Shown here piece by piece: positions 42,860 through 51,466 of a stretch of 64,000 nt of DNA. Below the pieces are notes generated by a model, which worked only from the letters and a program-made list of their open reading frames with translations, made no database searches and had not been told where the DNA came from. A program made the translations under genes and the position numbers. Source of the DNA: Acidobacteriaceae bacterium (GTDB lineage Bacteria > Acidobacteriota > Terriglobia > Terriglobales > Acidobacteriaceae); NCBI GenBank assembly GCA_028283655.1, contig JAPWKE010000003.1, forward strand, positions 2,852,001 through 2,916,000, written 5' to 3'. Within the stretch, counting starts at the first letter, position 1, and every line of letters starts with the position of its first letter.

Positions 42860-43114
42860 ATGGCCCAGCCGATTTCCGCACCGACGACGAACCCAACGCA
42901 CCCGGCCAGCCAGCAGTCGCTGGCCAGCGCCGAGGGCCTTGGCAGCATCACGCAATGCTCCTGCGGCACGCTGAGCCTGAATGTTCAGGCGTTCAGTCTG
43001 CGGCTTGACCTGGAAAGCTTCGCGCGCCTGTTGCTGATGTGCTCGGAGGCGATGGAGGCCGTCGAGCGCGGAATCAAGGCAGACGCCACAACTTTGTCGA
43101 AGCTCATCCACTAG
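42860..43114 (+). CDS. Small CxC-containing protein next to the S4 paralogue
   Basis: 85 residues from ATG 42860, four bases after the S4-paralogue stop codon, so surely cotranscribed. A Ser/Thr/Pro-rich head (residues 1-32) is followed by ITQCSCGTLSLNVQAFSLRL, then DLESFARLLLMCSEAMEAVE. The pattern C-x-C-G then beta-strand then DLxxFxxLL recalls small uncharacterised CxC proteins (DUF6686-like), but I do not recognise the family with certainty. The pairing with a zinc-free S4 hints at metal handling or translation. Confidence 0.75.
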   Translation: MAQPISAPTTNPTHPASQQSLASAEGLGSITQCSCGTLSLNVQAFSLRLDLESFARLLLMCSEAMEAVERGIKADATTLSKLIH

Positions 43115-43132
43115 GGCTGCAGACAAACGAAA

Positions 43133-43197
43133 GCCGCCGGGGCAGTCTTTTGGCGAAGCACCCCAGCGGCCTTGAGATCGACATTCCGAAGAAGGCC
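43133..43197 (+). ncRNA. Structured leader element 2, upstream of the AAA ATPase gene
   Basis: Stem GCCGC-c-GGGG / CCCC-a-GCGGC (43133-43142 with 43161-43170) closes the same 17-nt loop, AGTCTTTTGGCGAAGCA, as element 1. It is followed by GAGATCGACAT and CCGAAGA (43186-43192), able to pair with TCTTTTGG in the loop. An outer CGGCCTT / AAGGCCG pairing is also possible. It lies 18 bases after the CxC gene and 107 bases before the ATPase gene. Confidence 0.6.
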
Positions 43198-43303
43198 GAA
43201 TGTGTTCGATGATACGCGGAAGCCACGCGGACACGAGCGTTTCCCGCCAAACCAACCGATTTCCCTCACATGACACCATCCGCGTCGGCCTTATGCTGGA
43301 ACC

Positions 43304-44470
43304 ATGATCCGCACAGTCGCCGTTCAGGGTTATCGTTCGCTGCGAGACTTGGTTCTCCCGCTTGGACAGCTCACGGTGGTCACTGGTGCAAACGGAAGTG
43401 GCAAATCGAGCGTCTACCGCTCCCTGCGCCTCCTTGCCGATGTGGCCCAAAACGCCGTCGTCTCTTCGCTTGCACGCGAGGGAGGCCTTCCATCCACCTT
43501 CTGGGCAGGCCCAGAGACCATCGCACGCAGCGTACGCCAGGGCTTGTATGAACCAGAACCGCTCCAGCGCGATCACTCAGCCAGCTTGAAGCTCGGATTC
43601 GGCGGCGACGAATACGGCTACAGCATCGACCTTGGATATCCAACACCAGCCCGTTCGATGTTCCAGCTTGATCCGCGCATCAAGCGCGAATGTCTATGGT
43701 ACGGCCCGCTATACCGGCGCGCGTCAGCACTTGTCGAACGTCGCAATAACTTTGTATGGCTCTCGACCACGAGCGACGAAGAGCCGACAATGCTGACGCA
43801 GCACCTCGACGACACCGATAGTATGCTCGCTTCCGTGGCCGATCCGCAGCGAGCGCCAGAGATGCTTTCCCTGCGTGAGTCCGTTCGAGGCTGGCGTTTC
43901 TATGATCACTTCCGTAGCGACTCCGACGCTCCCGCAAGAGCTTCTCAAATTGGCACATGGAGTCCTGTCCTACAGCACGACGGAAGCAATCTCGCAGCCG
44001 CACTGCAAACCATCATCGAAATACGCTCCGACAACGCGTTGGCGACCACCCTAGACGACGCATTTCCGGGCAGTCGCCTCCACATTGACGCCGCAAATGG
44101 ACGCTTCCATCTGAACCTGCAGCAGCATGGCCTTCTCCGCTCGCTAGCCGCGGCGGAGCTATCTGATGGAACGCTTCGCTACCTGCTGCTCGTCGCCGCG
44201 CTTCTCACACCGCGCCCACCGCAGCTCATGGTCCTCAACGAACCGGAAACAAGTCTCCACCCCGATCTACTCCCAGCACTTGCGCGCCTAATCCTCGCGG
44301 CGGCAAAGCAAACCCAGATCATCGTGGTCTCTCACGCACAAGCTCTGATCACACCACTCACGAACTCCTCTTCATGCAGCCATCTGCACCTGCAGAAAGA
44401 CTTCGGCGAGACCGTGCTTAGCAGCGAAACGTTATTCAACAAGCCGAAGTGGGAGTGGCCCAAGCGATAA
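43304..44470 (+). CDS. AAA-family (RecF/OLD-like, COG4637-type) ATPase
   Basis: 388 residues. The N-terminal IRTVAVQGYRSLRDLVLPLG is typical of RecF/OLD-like ATPases. Walker A is GANGSGKS (28-35). After a 200-residue central insert, the signature AAELSDGTLRYLLLVAALL is followed by Walker B (LMVLNEPETSLHPDLLPAL) and IIVVSHAQALITPL. No TOPRIM or nuclease domain is attached and no partner gene follows; a terminator comes at once. The biochemical role is unknown. Relatives occur both as housekeeping and as defence-associated proteins, and nothing here marks it as defence. Confidence 0.85.
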   Translation: MIRTVAVQGYRSLRDLVLPLGQLTVVTGANGSGKSSVYRSLRLLADVAQNAVVSSLAREGGLPSTFWAGPETIARSVRQGLYEPEPLQRDHSASLKLGFGGDEYGYSIDLGYPTPARSMFQLDPRIKRECLWYGPLYRRASALVERRNNFVWLSTTSDEEPTMLTQHLDDTDSMLASVADPQRAPEMLSLRESVRGWRFYDHFRSDSDAPARASQIGTWSPVLQHDGSNLAAALQTIIEIRSDNALATTLDDAFPGSRLHIDAANGRFHLNLQQHGLLRSLAAAELSDGTLRYLLLVAALLTPRPPQLMVLNEPETSLHPDLLPALARLILAAAKQTQIIVVSHAQALITPLTNSSSCSHLHLQKDFGETVLSSETLFNKPKWEWPKR

Positions 44471-44480
44471 AGAACATGAA

Positions 44481-44515
44481 AAAGCCGGATGCAGGAACAT
44501 CCCTGCATCCGGCTT
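44481..44515. terminator. Bidirectional terminator between the ATPase gene and acnA
   Basis: AAAGCCGGATGCAGG, loop AACAT, CCTGCATCCGGCTTT: a perfect 15-bp stem with A and T tracts on either side, between convergent genes. Confidence 0.9.
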
Positions 44516-44533
44516 TCTATCTACTTCTAGTTG

Positions 44534-47425
44534 TTACGCCTTGCCTGCCAACTGACGCAGCACATACTGCAAAATGCCGCCGTGCTGGTAGTAGAGGATC
44601 TCCTGCGGGGTGTCGATACGGACCGTTGCGGAGAACTCGATGGTCTTGCCTTCGTTGTTCTCTGCAATCACCGCGACCGTCTTGCCGTCGGCGAACTTCG
44701 CATCGAGCATCGCCTTCAGGCCGACAACTTCGAAGATCTCCTCGCCCGTGAGACTGAGCGATTCGACGTTCTGCCCTGCGACAAACTGCAGCGGCAAAAT
44801 GCCCATGCCCACCAAGTTTGAACGATGGATACGCTCGTAGCTTTCGGCGATTACGAACTTGATGCCAAGCAGTCGCGGGCCCTTCGCAGCCCAGTCACGT
44901 GAGGAGCCCGAACCGTACTCCTTACCCGCAAGGATCGCGAGCGGAGTGCCACGACGTGCGTACTCCACCGAAGCGTCGTAGATGCTCATGCCTTCGCCTT
45001 CGGGCAGCAGACGTGTCACGCCGCCTTCCGTGCCAGGAGCAAGCTTGTTACGCAGACGAACGTTCGCAAACGTGCCGCGCACCATGACCTCGTGGTTGCC
45101 ACGACGCGAGCCGTAGCTATTGAAGTCGGAAGGCTTCACGCCGTTCTCACTGAGGTACTTGCCCGCAGGCCCGTTCAGCTTGATCGAACCAGCAGGCGAG
45201 ATGTGGTCAGTCGTGACCGAGTCACCCAGCACCGCCAGCACGCGTGCGCCCTTGATCTCCACGACATCCGCCGGGATCGCCGGCATGCCATCGAAGTACG
45301 GAGCCTTGCGGATGTAGGTCGAGTCCAGCTCCCAGCCGTAGGTGTCGCCGGAGGGGAACTGCAGGTGCTGCCAGTTGGCATCTCCGTCGCTCACCTTCGC
45401 GTACTGCGTCTTGAACATCTCGGAGTCAATCGAAGCATGGACCGCTTCGGAGACTTCCTTCTGCGTCGGCCAGATGTCCTTCAGGAAGACTGGCTGGCCG
45501 TTCTTGCCCTTGCCCAGCGCGTCCTTCACGAAGTCATGCGAGATGTGCCCCGCGAGCGCATAGGCCACGACGAGCGGTGGCGACATCAGGTAGTTCGCAC
45601 GCACCTCCGGCGAGATGCGGCCTTCAAAGTTGCGATTGCCCGAAAGTACCGAGACCGCCACGAGGCTGTGCTCTTCAATCGACTTCGACACATCCGTCGG
45701 CAGCGGGCCGGAGTTACCGATGCACGTCGTGCAACCGTAGCCGACCACCTGGAAGCGCAGAGCGTCGAGGTACTGCAGCAGACCGGCACGCGTGTAGTAA
45801 TCCGTCACCACACGCGAACCCGGCGCAAGTGAAGTCTTCACCCACGGTGGCGTGGTCAAGCCCGCTTCTACAGCCTTCTTCGCGAGCAGGCCAGCAGCCA
45901 TCATCACGTAGGGGTTGGAGGTGTTCGTGCAGGATGTGATCGCCGCGATGACGATCGAGCCATCGTTCAGATACTTGTCCGGGTCGACGCCAAAGCGTGC
46001 GGAAACAGAGTTCGCAGGAGCCACAACCTCCTTGCCGGAGTCACTCTCATTCTCGTGCGTGGTCACATTCACCAGCACGCTTACGGGCACAGCGGGTGCC
46101 GGAGCTCCTTCACTGCTGGTCACATCTCCGGTCAGCGAAGCGTGTCCGCCCTCACCTTCCCAACGCACCAACTGGCGCGCCGCAACCTTGTTCGCGTTCG
46201 GTCCCTGCAATGCCGGAAGCTGCTTGGCAAAGCTCGCAGGCGTTTCGCTCAGCAACACTCGGTCCTGCGGACGCTTCGGTCCTGCGACGCTCGGCTCCAC
46301 CGTTGCCAGATCGAGCTGTAACGTCGTGGAGTACTCCGCTTCGGGAGCATCCGCCGTATGGAACATACCCTGCGCCCTGTAGTACTGCTCGGCGAGTGCG
46401 ATCTGTTCGTCGCTACGTCCAGTCAGACGCAGGTAGTTCAACGTCTCTGCATCGACCGGAAAGATGCCGCAGGTCGCACCATACTCTGGCGCCATGTTCG
46501 CAATCGTCGCACGATCAGCGAGCGGAAGCTCTGCCACTCCGGGGCCGTAGAACTCCACAAACTTGCCGACAACGCCAAGCTTGCGCAGCATCTCCGTGAC
46601 GGTGAGCACGAGATCGGTCGCGGTGGTGCCTTCGCGAAGCTTGCCCATCAGCTTGAAGCCGACAACCTGCGGCAGCAGCATGGAGACCGGCTGGCCCAGC
46701 ATCGCGGCCTCTGCCTCAATGCCGCCAACACCCCAGCCCAGAACCGCAAGACCGTTCACCATGGTGGTGTGCGAGTCCGTGCCGACCAGCGTGTCGGGAT
46801 AAGCGGTCACCGAACCATCCGCTTCGGTCTTGGTGAAGACAACGCGTGCGAGGTACTCGAGGTTCACCTGGTGGCAAATGCCCATGCCCGGCGGTACGGC
46901 CGAGAAGTTGTTGAACGCTGTCTGTCCCCACTTCAGGAAGGCGTAGCGCTCGCGGTTGCGCTGGAACTCAAGCGCCGCGTTCAGGTCGTAGGCGTTCGCC
47001 GCGCCGTACTCGTCCACCTGCACCGAGTGGTCGATGACGAGCTCTGCGGGCTGCAGCGGATTGATCTTCTGCGGGTCGCCGCCCAACACCTTCATCGCAT
47101 CGCGCATGGCCGCGAGATCGACAATGGCAGGCACGCCGGTGAAGTCCTGCATCAACACACGGGCGGGCATGTACGCGATCTCGCGCGAGGGCTCCGCTTC
47201 CGGGTCCCATGTGGCGAGAAACTGGATATCGTCTGCGGTGACGGTGACACCGTCTTCGAGGCGCAGCAGATTTTCCAGCAACACCTTCAGCGAGTAAGGC
47301 AGCTTGCTCAGCACGATGCCGTTCTTGCCATCGAGTGCGGGCAGCGAAAAGTAGTTGATCGTCTTGCCGCCGGACACAAGCGTCGCGGCAGATCCAAAGC
47401 TGTTCGGGTGGTTCGTCGTAGCCAT
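44534..47425 (-). CDS. acnA: Aconitate hydratase A
   Basis: TCA-cycle isomerisation of citrate and isocitrate with a 4Fe-4S cluster. 963 residues, about 70 longer than E. coli AcnA; the extra length is in an Ala/Val-rich insert around residues 400-480. The cluster ligands are in [20 protein letters not shown] and [57 protein letters not shown] and [20 protein letters not shown] are the expected swivel-domain segments. Monocistronic by its neighbours. Confidence 0.97.
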   Translation of the reverse strand: MATTNHPNSFGSAATLVSGGKTINYFSLPALDGKNGIVLSKLPYSLKVLLENLLRLEDGVTVTADDIQFLATWDPEAEPSREIAYMPARVLMQDFTGVPAIVDLAAMRDAMKVLGGDPQKINPLQPAELVIDHSVQVDEYGAANAYDLNAALEFQRNRERYAFLKWGQTAFNNFSAVPPGMGICHQVNLEYLARVVFTKTEADGSVTAYPDTLVGTDSHTTMVNGLAVLGWGVGGIEAEAAMLGQPVSMLLPQVVGFKLMGKLREGTTATDLVLTVTEMLRKLGVVGKFVEFYGPGVAELPLADRATIANMAPEYGATCGIFPVDAETLNYLRLTGRSDEQIALAEQYYRAQGMFHTADAPEAEYSTTLQLDLATVEPSVAGPKRPQDRVLLSETPASFAKQLPALQGPNANKVAARQLVRWEGEGGHASLTGDVTSSEGAPAPAVPVSVLVNVTTHENESDSGKEVVAPANSVSARFGVDPDKYLNDGSIVIAAITSCTNTSNPYVMMAAGLLAKKAVEAGLTTPPWVKTSLAPGSRVVTDYYTRAGLLQYLDALRFQVVGYGCTTCIGNSGPLPTDVSKSIEEHSLVAVSVLSGNRNFEGRISPEVRANYLMSPPLVVAYALAGHISHDFVKDALGKGKNGQPVFLKDIWPTQKEVSEAVHASIDSEMFKTQYAKVSDGDANWQHLQFPSGDTYGWELDSTYIRKAPYFDGMPAIPADVVEIKGARVLAVLGDSVTTDHISPAGSIKLNGPAGKYLSENGVKPSDFNSYGSRRGNHEVMVRGTFANVRLRNKLAPGTEGGVTRLLPEGEGMSIYDASVEYARRGTPLAILAGKEYGSGSSRDWAAKGPRLLGIKFVIAESYERIHRSNLVGMGILPLQFVAGQNVESLSLTGEEIFEVVGLKAMLDAKFADGKTVAVIAENNEGKTIEFSATVRIDTPQEILYYQHGGILQYVLRQLAGKA

Positions 47426-47822
47426 TAGAGGGTCCGTTCTCCTCGGCTTCCCTTACGGAGTACAGGAAGCCAGTCAGTGCCGCGCACTCACAGAAAACAC
47501 TTGCAAGCAGCGGGCGAAACTCAGGTTATGCAGAGAGAAGCGAGCGGGAAAGAGCCCTAGCGGCCGCGATCGTGGCGGCCCCGGCGAAATCGCTTTAGGA
47601 GGCACAGGCTCATGCAGGTCATCTTACGCCAAAGACCACAACGCTCGTCCACACTCCCACAAGCCACGGGGTTACCAACCCTGGCGATATCAACCCCGAT
47701 GCGCTGTTTGTAATTTTCTGTCGCCGAAAGAAGCATTTTTGGCATCCAACCATCCCTGTACGGCGAATAAGTACGGAGAAACATGCAGCATCCCGGGCCC
47801 TCTCTCGCCGAAGGAGTTTTTC
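47426..47822. other. Intergenic region between divergent acnA and the YXWV lipoprotein gene
   Basis: About 400 bases. It must contain both promoters. A GC palindrome-rich stretch (GCGGCCGCGATCG near 47560) lies on the acnA side. GAAGGAG sits 6 bases before the lipoprotein ATG. A 75-codon minus-strand frame at 47557-47784 lacks a start signal and family likeness and is not called. No RNA gene is recognised. Confidence 0.5.
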
Positions 47823-49304
47823 ATGAGCACGACCACAACACCCCGCTGGCAGCGTCTTCCGCTGCGTTCGATGCTGGTAGCCGCACTGGCCTGTCCCCTG
47901 GCTCTCACACTCGCCGGATGCAACGGCTGCAACTCCAGCCAGATGGCTCCGATCACCAGTGGGGCGAACTCCGCGCAGGACCCGGCCATGGCCAACATGG
48001 CAGCCGACAGCTACAACGCTCCAGCAGGCGGCACAGCAGCACTACCCACCGCCGTCGCAGGCCAGCAGCAGAGCTACACCACGCAGCAGAGCGGAGAATC
48101 CTACGGCGAGCCAGCTGCGGAGGATCAGTCTTCGATCTACGCCACCCAGGCTCCGCCGCCGCTGCCTGAGTATGATCAGCCGCCCGCACCTGCGGACAAT
48201 TACCTCTGGACGCCCGGCTACTGGGGCTATGAAAACACCGGCTACTACTGGGTACCCGGCGCATGGGTCGCTGCTCCCTACTACGGCGCGCTCTGGACCC
48301 CGCCCTACTGGGGCTGGTACGGCAACCGCTACTGGTTCCACCGTGGCTACTGGGGCCCGCACGTCGGCTTCTACGGCGGCGTTAACTACGGCTTTGGCTA
48401 CATCGGTACAGGCTACTGGGGCGGTTACTGGCACGGGAATGACTTCTGGTACAACCGTTCCGTCACCCGCGTCGGCGGCATTCGCAACGTGTATGACCGC
48501 AACGTGGTCTACAACAACGTTCGCTATGGCATGCAGCCCAACAATCGCGTCAGCTACAACGGCGGACGTGGCGGCATCAACCAGGCTCCACGTGCTTCCG
48601 AACGCAACGCCATGCAGGAGCGCCACGAAGGCCCGACGTCAGCGCAGACCCAGATGCACAACGAAGCGAGAAACAACCGCTCGCAGTTTGCGTCCAACAA
48701 CGGCGGACGTCCCGGGACGATGGCCCAGGCGCACGGCATCGGTAACGTCAACAGCATTCACGCCACGCCTGCTGGCGTAAACCCCGGTCGTGCAGGCATG
48801 AACGGCAGAACCGGAGGCCAGAACGCAGAGCACGGCCAGCAGAACAACGCGCAGGCAGCTCACGGCGGCGCGATGAACAGCGGCAACCATGCAGCGACGG
48901 GAAACAACGTGCAGCGTGGTGCCGAGAATCGTACTGCCGAGACGCACAACGCGGCTCCGGCAGCACATACGCAGGCTCCAGCGGGCAACGTGCAGCACGG
49001 GGGCGAGCAAAACCGCGGCGCAGAAAACCACGGACAGCAGTCCGGCGCAACAAGGCACACCGCGGTACAGCAATCCCATGTCGAGCAATCTCGTGGGCAG
49101 CAACCTCGTACCGAAGCCGCTCGTCCGCAGCAGCAGGCTCGGCCTCAGCAGCAGCGTAGTGCTCCGCAAGAGCATGCCGCTCCACAACAACGCGCGGCTC
49201 CGCAACAGCATGCCGCTCCTCAGCAGCACGCAGCGCCTCAGCAACACGCTGCTCCAGCTGCCCATGCGGGTGGCGGTGGTGGCGAACATGGTGGACACCA
49301 CTAA
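47823..49304 (+). CDS. YXWV-repeat lipoprotein with a Gln/His/Ala-Pro-rich tail
   Basis: 493 residues from ATG 47823 (GAAGGAG upstream). The lipoprotein signal ends LALTLAGC with Cys33. Residues 110-220 are aromatic and rich in Y-W-x-P-G repeats (YLWTPGYWGYENTGYYWVPG, AWVAAPYYGALWTPPYWGWY), the YXWV/BcpO-related envelope type. Residues 250-493 are low complexity: Asn/His/Gln/Ala-rich, ending in six-residue units APQQHA repeated four times with variants. Acidobacterial genomes carry several such proteins. Probably outer-membrane-anchored; no enzymatic motif. Confidence 0.85.
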   Translation: MSTTTTPRWQRLPLRSMLVAALACPLALTLAGCNGCNSSQMAPITSGANSAQDPAMANMAADSYNAPAGGTAALPTAVAGQQQSYTTQQSGESYGEPAAEDQSSIYATQAPPPLPEYDQPPAPADNYLWTPGYWGYENTGYYWVPGAWVAAPYYGALWTPPYWGWYGNRYWFHRGYWGPHVGFYGGVNYGFGYIGTGYWGGYWHGNDFWYNRSVTRVGGIRNVYDRNVVYNNVRYGMQPNNRVSYNGGRGGINQAPRASERNAMQERHEGPTSAQTQMHNEARNNRSQFASNNGGRPGTMAQAHGIGNVNSIHATPAGVNPGRAGMNGRTGGQNAEHGQQNNAQAAHGGAMNSGNHAATGNNVQRGAENRTAETHNAAPAAHTQAPAGNVQHGGEQNRGAENHGQQSGATRHTAVQQSHVEQSRGQQPRTEAARPQQQARPQQQRSAPQEHAAPQQRAAPQQHAAPQQHAAPQQHAAPAAHAGGGGGEHGGHH

Positions 49305-49319
49305 ATCCAACCCCACTCC

Positions 49320-49360
49320 AACGCAGGAAAGCCCGCTCATTGAGCGGGCTTTCCTGCGTT
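49320..49360. terminator. Long perfect palindrome, bidirectional terminator
   Basis: A 41-base palindrome with 20-base arms: AACGCAGGAAAGCCCGCTCA, one T, then its exact complement. It lies between the convergent lipoprotein and mntH genes. Confidence 0.85.
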
Positions 49361-49380
49361 TACACCATAATAAGTTGACC

Positions 49381-50766
49381 TTACCCCGTCGCCACCTGAA
49401 CCAGCAGCACCGCATTCAAGGCCAGGATCAACCCCGCAATCGTCCATCCGGCGATGCGCGTGCGACGTGCCGAGAAGAAGTCACCCATCACGCTCTTGCG
49501 CTGCGTCAGCAGCAGCAGAGGAATGAGCGCCGCAGGAAGAGTGAAGCTCAACAACACTTGTGAGCCGATGAGAATCTTCAGCGGGTCCCACCCTGCACCG
49601 ATCACGATCAGCGCGGGAACCACCGTAATGAAGCGCCGCAGGAAGATCGGGAACTTCACCTCGAGGAAGCCCTCAATAATTACCTGCCCAGCCATCACAC
49701 CAACCGTCGAACTCGAAAGCCCGGAGCACAACAGAGCGACGGCAAACACCACCGCCGCACCACGTCCCAGCAGCGGCCCCAGCGTGCGATACGCGTCCTG
49801 AATCGTCGGCGAAAACGACGGCCCACGGAACATCGCGACCGCCGCCATCACAATCATCGCGGAGTTGATCAGCCATGCGCCGTTCATCGCGACGAAGACC
49901 TCGATCAGCTCAAAGTGCAGGTACTGCCTCAGGATGTTCGGCAGCGCCCGCTTCGGCGGCGGAGCCAACTCTGTCAACCGCGGCTGCACCAGCGCAGAGT
50001 GCAGATAGATCACATGCGGCATCACCGTCGCGCCCAGCATTCCCACCGCGGCATAGACGCTTCCGCTCAACGCATGACGGTCGAACGTCGGCACGAGCGC
50101 GGCAAAAAACGCGCGCTGCCAGTCAGGATGCACCAGGAAGACTTCGAAGCCGTAACAAAGGCCGATCACGCCGACCAGCCCCATGATGCCGCGCTCCAGC
50201 CACTGGTAGCCCGCGAGGTCGAGCGCAAGGATCGCAAAGACCGCAACCGTAGCAATCAGGGCCGCAAACATCAGCGAACCAATCGCCGAGAATCCATGCG
50301 CCATCAGCGCAGGTCCCATCAGTAGATCGAGCCCCATCGCCGCGCCCAGGAACTCCGCGAGGTCCGTAGCGACGGCGGAAATCTCCGCCGCCACCCACAG
50401 CCAGAAGCTGGTGCGCTTGCCAAAGTGCGTGCGGCAGTTCTGCGGCAGGGTTTTGCCGGTCACAATGCCAAGCTTCGCGCTCAGATACTGGATCAGGATT
50501 GCCATGGCGTTTGACCACAACAACACCCACAGCAGACGGTAGCCAAACTGCGCTCCGCCGAGAATGTTGGTGGCAAAGTTGCCGGGGTCGATGTACGCAA
50601 CGGACGCAACAAAGGCTGGCCCGAAGTACGAGCGAAGACGGTCAGCGCGGAAGGCCGACGCGCGCTCGATTCGCGAGGTCGCTGCAGCCTCAGCAGACGG
50701 TGACTGCGCCAGTTCAGCCTGGGCGCTTGGGTCGGCGTCAGCGGGGCCGGAGTGAAGTTCTGCCAT
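49381..50766 (-). CDS. mntH: Nramp-family divalent metal (Mn2+/Fe2+) transporter
   Basis: Proton-coupled uptake of Mn2+ or Fe2+ across the inner membrane. 461 residues. An acidic, Ala-rich N-tail of 40 residues precedes about 11 membrane segments. The metal-site signatures are intact: VAYIDPGNFATNILGG in TM1 and GATVMPHVIYLHSALVQPRL in TM6. SSSTVGVMAGQVIIEGFL is the TM8 region. No Shine-Dalgarno is visible; a TATACT hexamer ends 8 bases before the ATG, so translation is probably leaderless. Regulation by an MntR-type site was looked for and not found. Confidence 0.95.
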   Translation of the reverse strand: MAELHSGPADADPSAQAELAQSPSAEAAATSRIERASAFRADRLRSYFGPAFVASVAYIDPGNFATNILGGAQFGYRLLWVLLWSNAMAILIQYLSAKLGIVTGKTLPQNCRTHFGKRTSFWLWVAAEISAVATDLAEFLGAAMGLDLLMGPALMAHGFSAIGSLMFAALIATVAVFAILALDLAGYQWLERGIMGLVGVIGLCYGFEVFLVHPDWQRAFFAALVPTFDRHALSGSVYAAVGMLGATVMPHVIYLHSALVQPRLTELAPPPKRALPNILRQYLHFELIEVFVAMNGAWLINSAMIVMAAVAMFRGPSFSPTIQDAYRTLGPLLGRGAAVVFAVALLCSGLSSSTVGVMAGQVIIEGFLEVKFPIFLRRFITVVPALIVIGAGWDPLKILIGSQVLLSFTLPAALIPLLLLTQRKSVMGDFFSARRTRIAGWTIAGLILALNAVLLVQVATG

Positions 50767-50774
50767 TGTTACGC

Positions 50775-50780
50775 AGTATA
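50775..50780 (-). promoter_or_regulatory. Candidate -10 box of mntH (leaderless)
   Basis: TATACT on the minus strand, followed by GCGTAACA and then ATG. The distance predicts transcription starting at or beside the start codon. No convincing -35 is visible. Confidence 0.5.
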
Positions 50781-50868
50781 GTCGCGGGTTTCCACACAGA
50801 CCACATAACGCAGCACGACAGAAGCTTCCCCGGTACCCCGTTAAAGCTTGTCAACAAACGTCTCTGGC

Positions 50869-51324
50869 TTACTGTCCTGTCGATCCAAAGCCGCCCGTAC
50901 CGCGAGGCGCTTCGGCCAATGTATCGGTCTCCTCAAACATCGCTTCGATACGACGCACGATGCGAAGCTGAGCGATGCGATGTCCCGGTGCGACCATCTG
51001 CGGCTCAGCCGAAAGATTCGTCAACACAATCTTCAACTCGCCGCGATAGCCCGGATCGATCACGCCCGCAAGCGTCGTAATGCCACGAATCGCCAGCCCG
51101 GAACGGTCCTCCACCAGAGCGCCGTGCGTCGAGGGCAGCTCCATTGCGAGGCCCGTACGCACGGCCAGCGTCATACCCGGCGCCAGCGTGGCGGCCTCCG
51201 CTGCAAAGAGGTCAGCCGCGAGGTCTCCGTAGGGGCCGATATGCGCATAACGAGGCATCTGGGCGTTAGGCAAAAGGCGCTGCACGAGGATGCGCGGACG
51301 TTCGATGTTTTCGGTGGTGCTCAT
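50869..51324 (-). CDS. dut: dUTP diphosphatase
   Basis: Hydrolyses dUTP to dUMP, keeping uracil out of DNA. 151 residues from ATG 51324 (MSTTENIERPRILVQRLLPN). Motif 1 is YGDLAADLFAAE (commonly AGYDL in the family), motif 2 LVEDRSGLAIRG, motif 3 GVIDPGYRGELKIVLTN, motif 4 VAPGHRIAQL and motif 5 RGTGGFGSTGQ. The catalytic Asp in motif 3 and the Phe of motif 5 are present. The open frame continues upstream into a purine-rich repeat, which is not coding. Confidence 0.95.
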   Translation of the reverse strand: MSTTENIERPRILVQRLLPNAQMPRYAHIGPYGDLAADLFAAEAATLAPGMTLAVRTGLAMELPSTHGALVEDRSGLAIRGITTLAGVIDPGYRGELKIVLTNLSAEPQMVAPGHRIAQLRIVRRIEAMFEETDTLAEAPRGTGGFGSTGQ

Positions 51325-51342
51325 GAAGACAGTATAGGGAGC

Positions 51343-51466
51343 GGAAAGGCGAGGAGGTAAGGAGAGCAGGAAAGGCAAGGAGAGCAGGAAAGGCAAAGAG
51401 AGTAGGCGGCCACGGAAGCGCGCAACCTGCGTCCTTGCCTCTCCTATTTCCTCGCCCTTCCTACTC
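51343..51466. repeat. Purine-rich inverted repeat with internal tandem copies
   Basis: The left arm at 51343-51405 is GGAAAGGCGAGGAGGTAAGG, then AGAGCAGGAAAGGCAAGG and a second, near-identical AGAGCAGGAAAGGCAAAG. The right arm at 51423-51466 is the imperfect complement (TTGCCTCTCCTATTTCCTCG). It lies between dut and the downstream glycosyltransferase-like gene and reaches its stop codon. Same family as 15616-15707. Confidence 0.7.

Noticed and set aside
43304-44470. AAA ATPase as part of an anti-phage system
   Set aside because: OLD/RecF-like ATPases can be defence proteins, but no nuclease, TOPRIM or partner gene is adjacent, and terminators isolate the gene.
47557-47784. A 75-codon minus-strand frame between acnA and the lipoprotein gene
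   Set aside because: No Shine-Dalgarno, no recognisable domain, and a composition unlike neighbouring proteins. It overlaps the likely promoter region.
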